A stretch of 12,811 nt of DNA, from assembly GCA_009774535.1 (NCBI GenBank), contig VSNY01000108.1, forward strand, positions 1-12,811, given 5' to 3'. Below, in pieces: positions 12,331 through 12,811 of the stretch; position 1 is the stretch's first letter, and every line of letters begins with the position of its first letter. A program made the translations under genes and the position numbers. The stretch comes from Lachnospiraceae bacterium. GTDB lineage: Bacteria; Bacillota; Clostridia; Lachnospirales; Lachnospiraceae. The notes beneath the pieces were generated by a model, which saw only the letters and a program-made list of their open reading frames with translations, had not been told where the DNA came from and made no database searches.

Positions 12331-12811
12331 TTGGCTGCAGAAAAGACAAAAACTTATAGGATCAGTTATAAAGAATATGACTCTGGTGAGAAATCAGCAA
12401 AAGATCTGGTTCCGGATATGCTGGCAGATCCGGAATTTCCGGACTTGACAGAACTGGTAATCGGCGACTGGGGTGGTACCTGGGAAGACAGCTGCCAGGC
12501 GGTGCTGGATGGGATGATCGAACACGCAGAGCAGTTTTCCCATATCCGCAGGCTGTTTGTCGGGGATATGGATTATGAAGAATGTGAAGTGTCCTGGATT
12601 ATACAGGGGAATTACTCCAAACTGTGGGCGGCGCTGCCGAATCTGAAAGCGCTGACGATCAAAGGCAGCACAGATCTGGAGCTTGGGGAGATCTGCCACG
12701 AGGGGCTGGAAGAGCTGACGATTATCTGCGGCGGCCTGGGTTCAGATGTGATCAAATCCATTCAAAATGCAAAGCTGCCAAATCTGAAAAAGCTGCTGCT
12801 TTATATTGGCA
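12331..12811 (+). CDS. STM4015-family leucine-rich-repeat protein (3' end outside window)
   Basis: An open frame of 160 codons runs to the window end without a stop. It starts at TTG 12331; AAGGAGG at 12316-12322 lies 8 nt upstream, a near-perfect Shine-Dalgarno site, and the next in-frame ATG is only at 12418. The protein reads LTELVIGDWGGTWEDS, then LFVGDMDYEECEVSWIIQGNYSKLW, then LPNLKALTIKGSTDLELGE and LEELTIICGGLGSD. These are degenerate leucine-rich repeats and closely fit what I know of the STM4015 family, named after a Salmonella gene clustered with radical-SAM and ATP-grasp-like genes. The function is unknown; LRR regions usually bind proteins. It has its own promoter and does not appear to belong to the por operon. 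The genes that follow would tell whether a STM4011-4015-like cluster is present. Confidence 0.75.
   Translation, partial: MAAEKTKTYRISYKEYDSGEKSAKDLVPDMLADPEFPDLTELVIGDWGGTWEDSCQAVLDGMIEHAEQFSHIRRLFVGDMDYEECEVSWIIQGNYSKLWAALPNLKALTIKGSTDLELGEICHEGLEELTIICGGLGSDVIKSIQNAKLPNLKKLLLYIG

Overview
The window looks like chromosomal DNA of a low-to-mid GC, Gram-positive gut anaerobe, most likely a member of the Lachnospiraceae (Blautia, Dorea or Mediterraneibacter-like). The basis is inference from gene content: an Rpn/PD-(D/E)XK protein with a (GISQ)n tail, a DUF3990/DUF3791 pair, a secreted Ig-like protein, strong AGGAGG ribosome sites and Clostridia-style promoters. I cannot name the species. No rRNA, tRNA, CRISPR array, complete IS element or prophage gene was seen.

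Layout. (1) 2-1597, plus strand: the 3' part of a polytopic membrane protein resembling GT39/ArnT-like glycosyltransferases. It enters the window open and carries an 11-G homopolymer at 17-27. (2) 1793-2712, minus strand: a two-gene, translationally coupled unit encoding a DUF3990 (ADP-ribosyltransferase-like) protein and a DUF3791-type partner. It has its own promoter and a palindrome at the expected transcription start, an arrangement typical of toxin-antitoxin modules. (3) 3093-3791: an MgtC/SapB-family membrane protein behind a leader of about 185 nt. (4) 3825-3918: a short decayed copy of part of gene 1. (5) 3954-4913: an Rpn-type PD-(D/E)XK protein with a tetrapeptide-repeat tail. (6) 5057-7597: a large secreted protein with Ig-like (BIG2-like) regions, closed by a strong terminator at 7686-7718. 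(7) 7929-12176: an apparent operon for a four-subunit 2-oxoacid:ferredoxin oxidoreductase, gamma-delta-alpha-beta (porG-porD-porA-porB), with a co-directional LysR-type regulator as the last gene. It has a near-consensus promoter and a dyad containing a T-N11-A box just upstream. (8) 12331-end: the 5' part of an STM4015-family leucine-rich-repeat protein with a TTG start and a very good Shine-Dalgarno site.

How it fits together. The oxidoreductase would decarboxylate a 2-oxoacid (pyruvate or a branched-chain analogue) to acyl-CoA and pass electrons through the two-cluster delta subunit to ferredoxin. The LysR gene probably senses a related metabolite and may act on the dyad upstream of porG. 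The other genes look like independent accessory units, each with its own recognisable promoter.

Non-coding structure. Three intergenic regions (4909-4974, 7752-7801, 12184-12240) carry the same type of 32-nt imperfect palindrome, with arms like GTAACnGTT and CTGAnCnGTTA. The copy at 7761-7792 is flanked by a perfect 9-bp direct repeat, GCAATTTAT, as a transposed element would be. A different, longer palindrome lies at 1648-1695. I see no large novel system. The best candidates for follow-up are the DUF3990/DUF3791 module, the small palindrome family and the relict fragment of gene 1.
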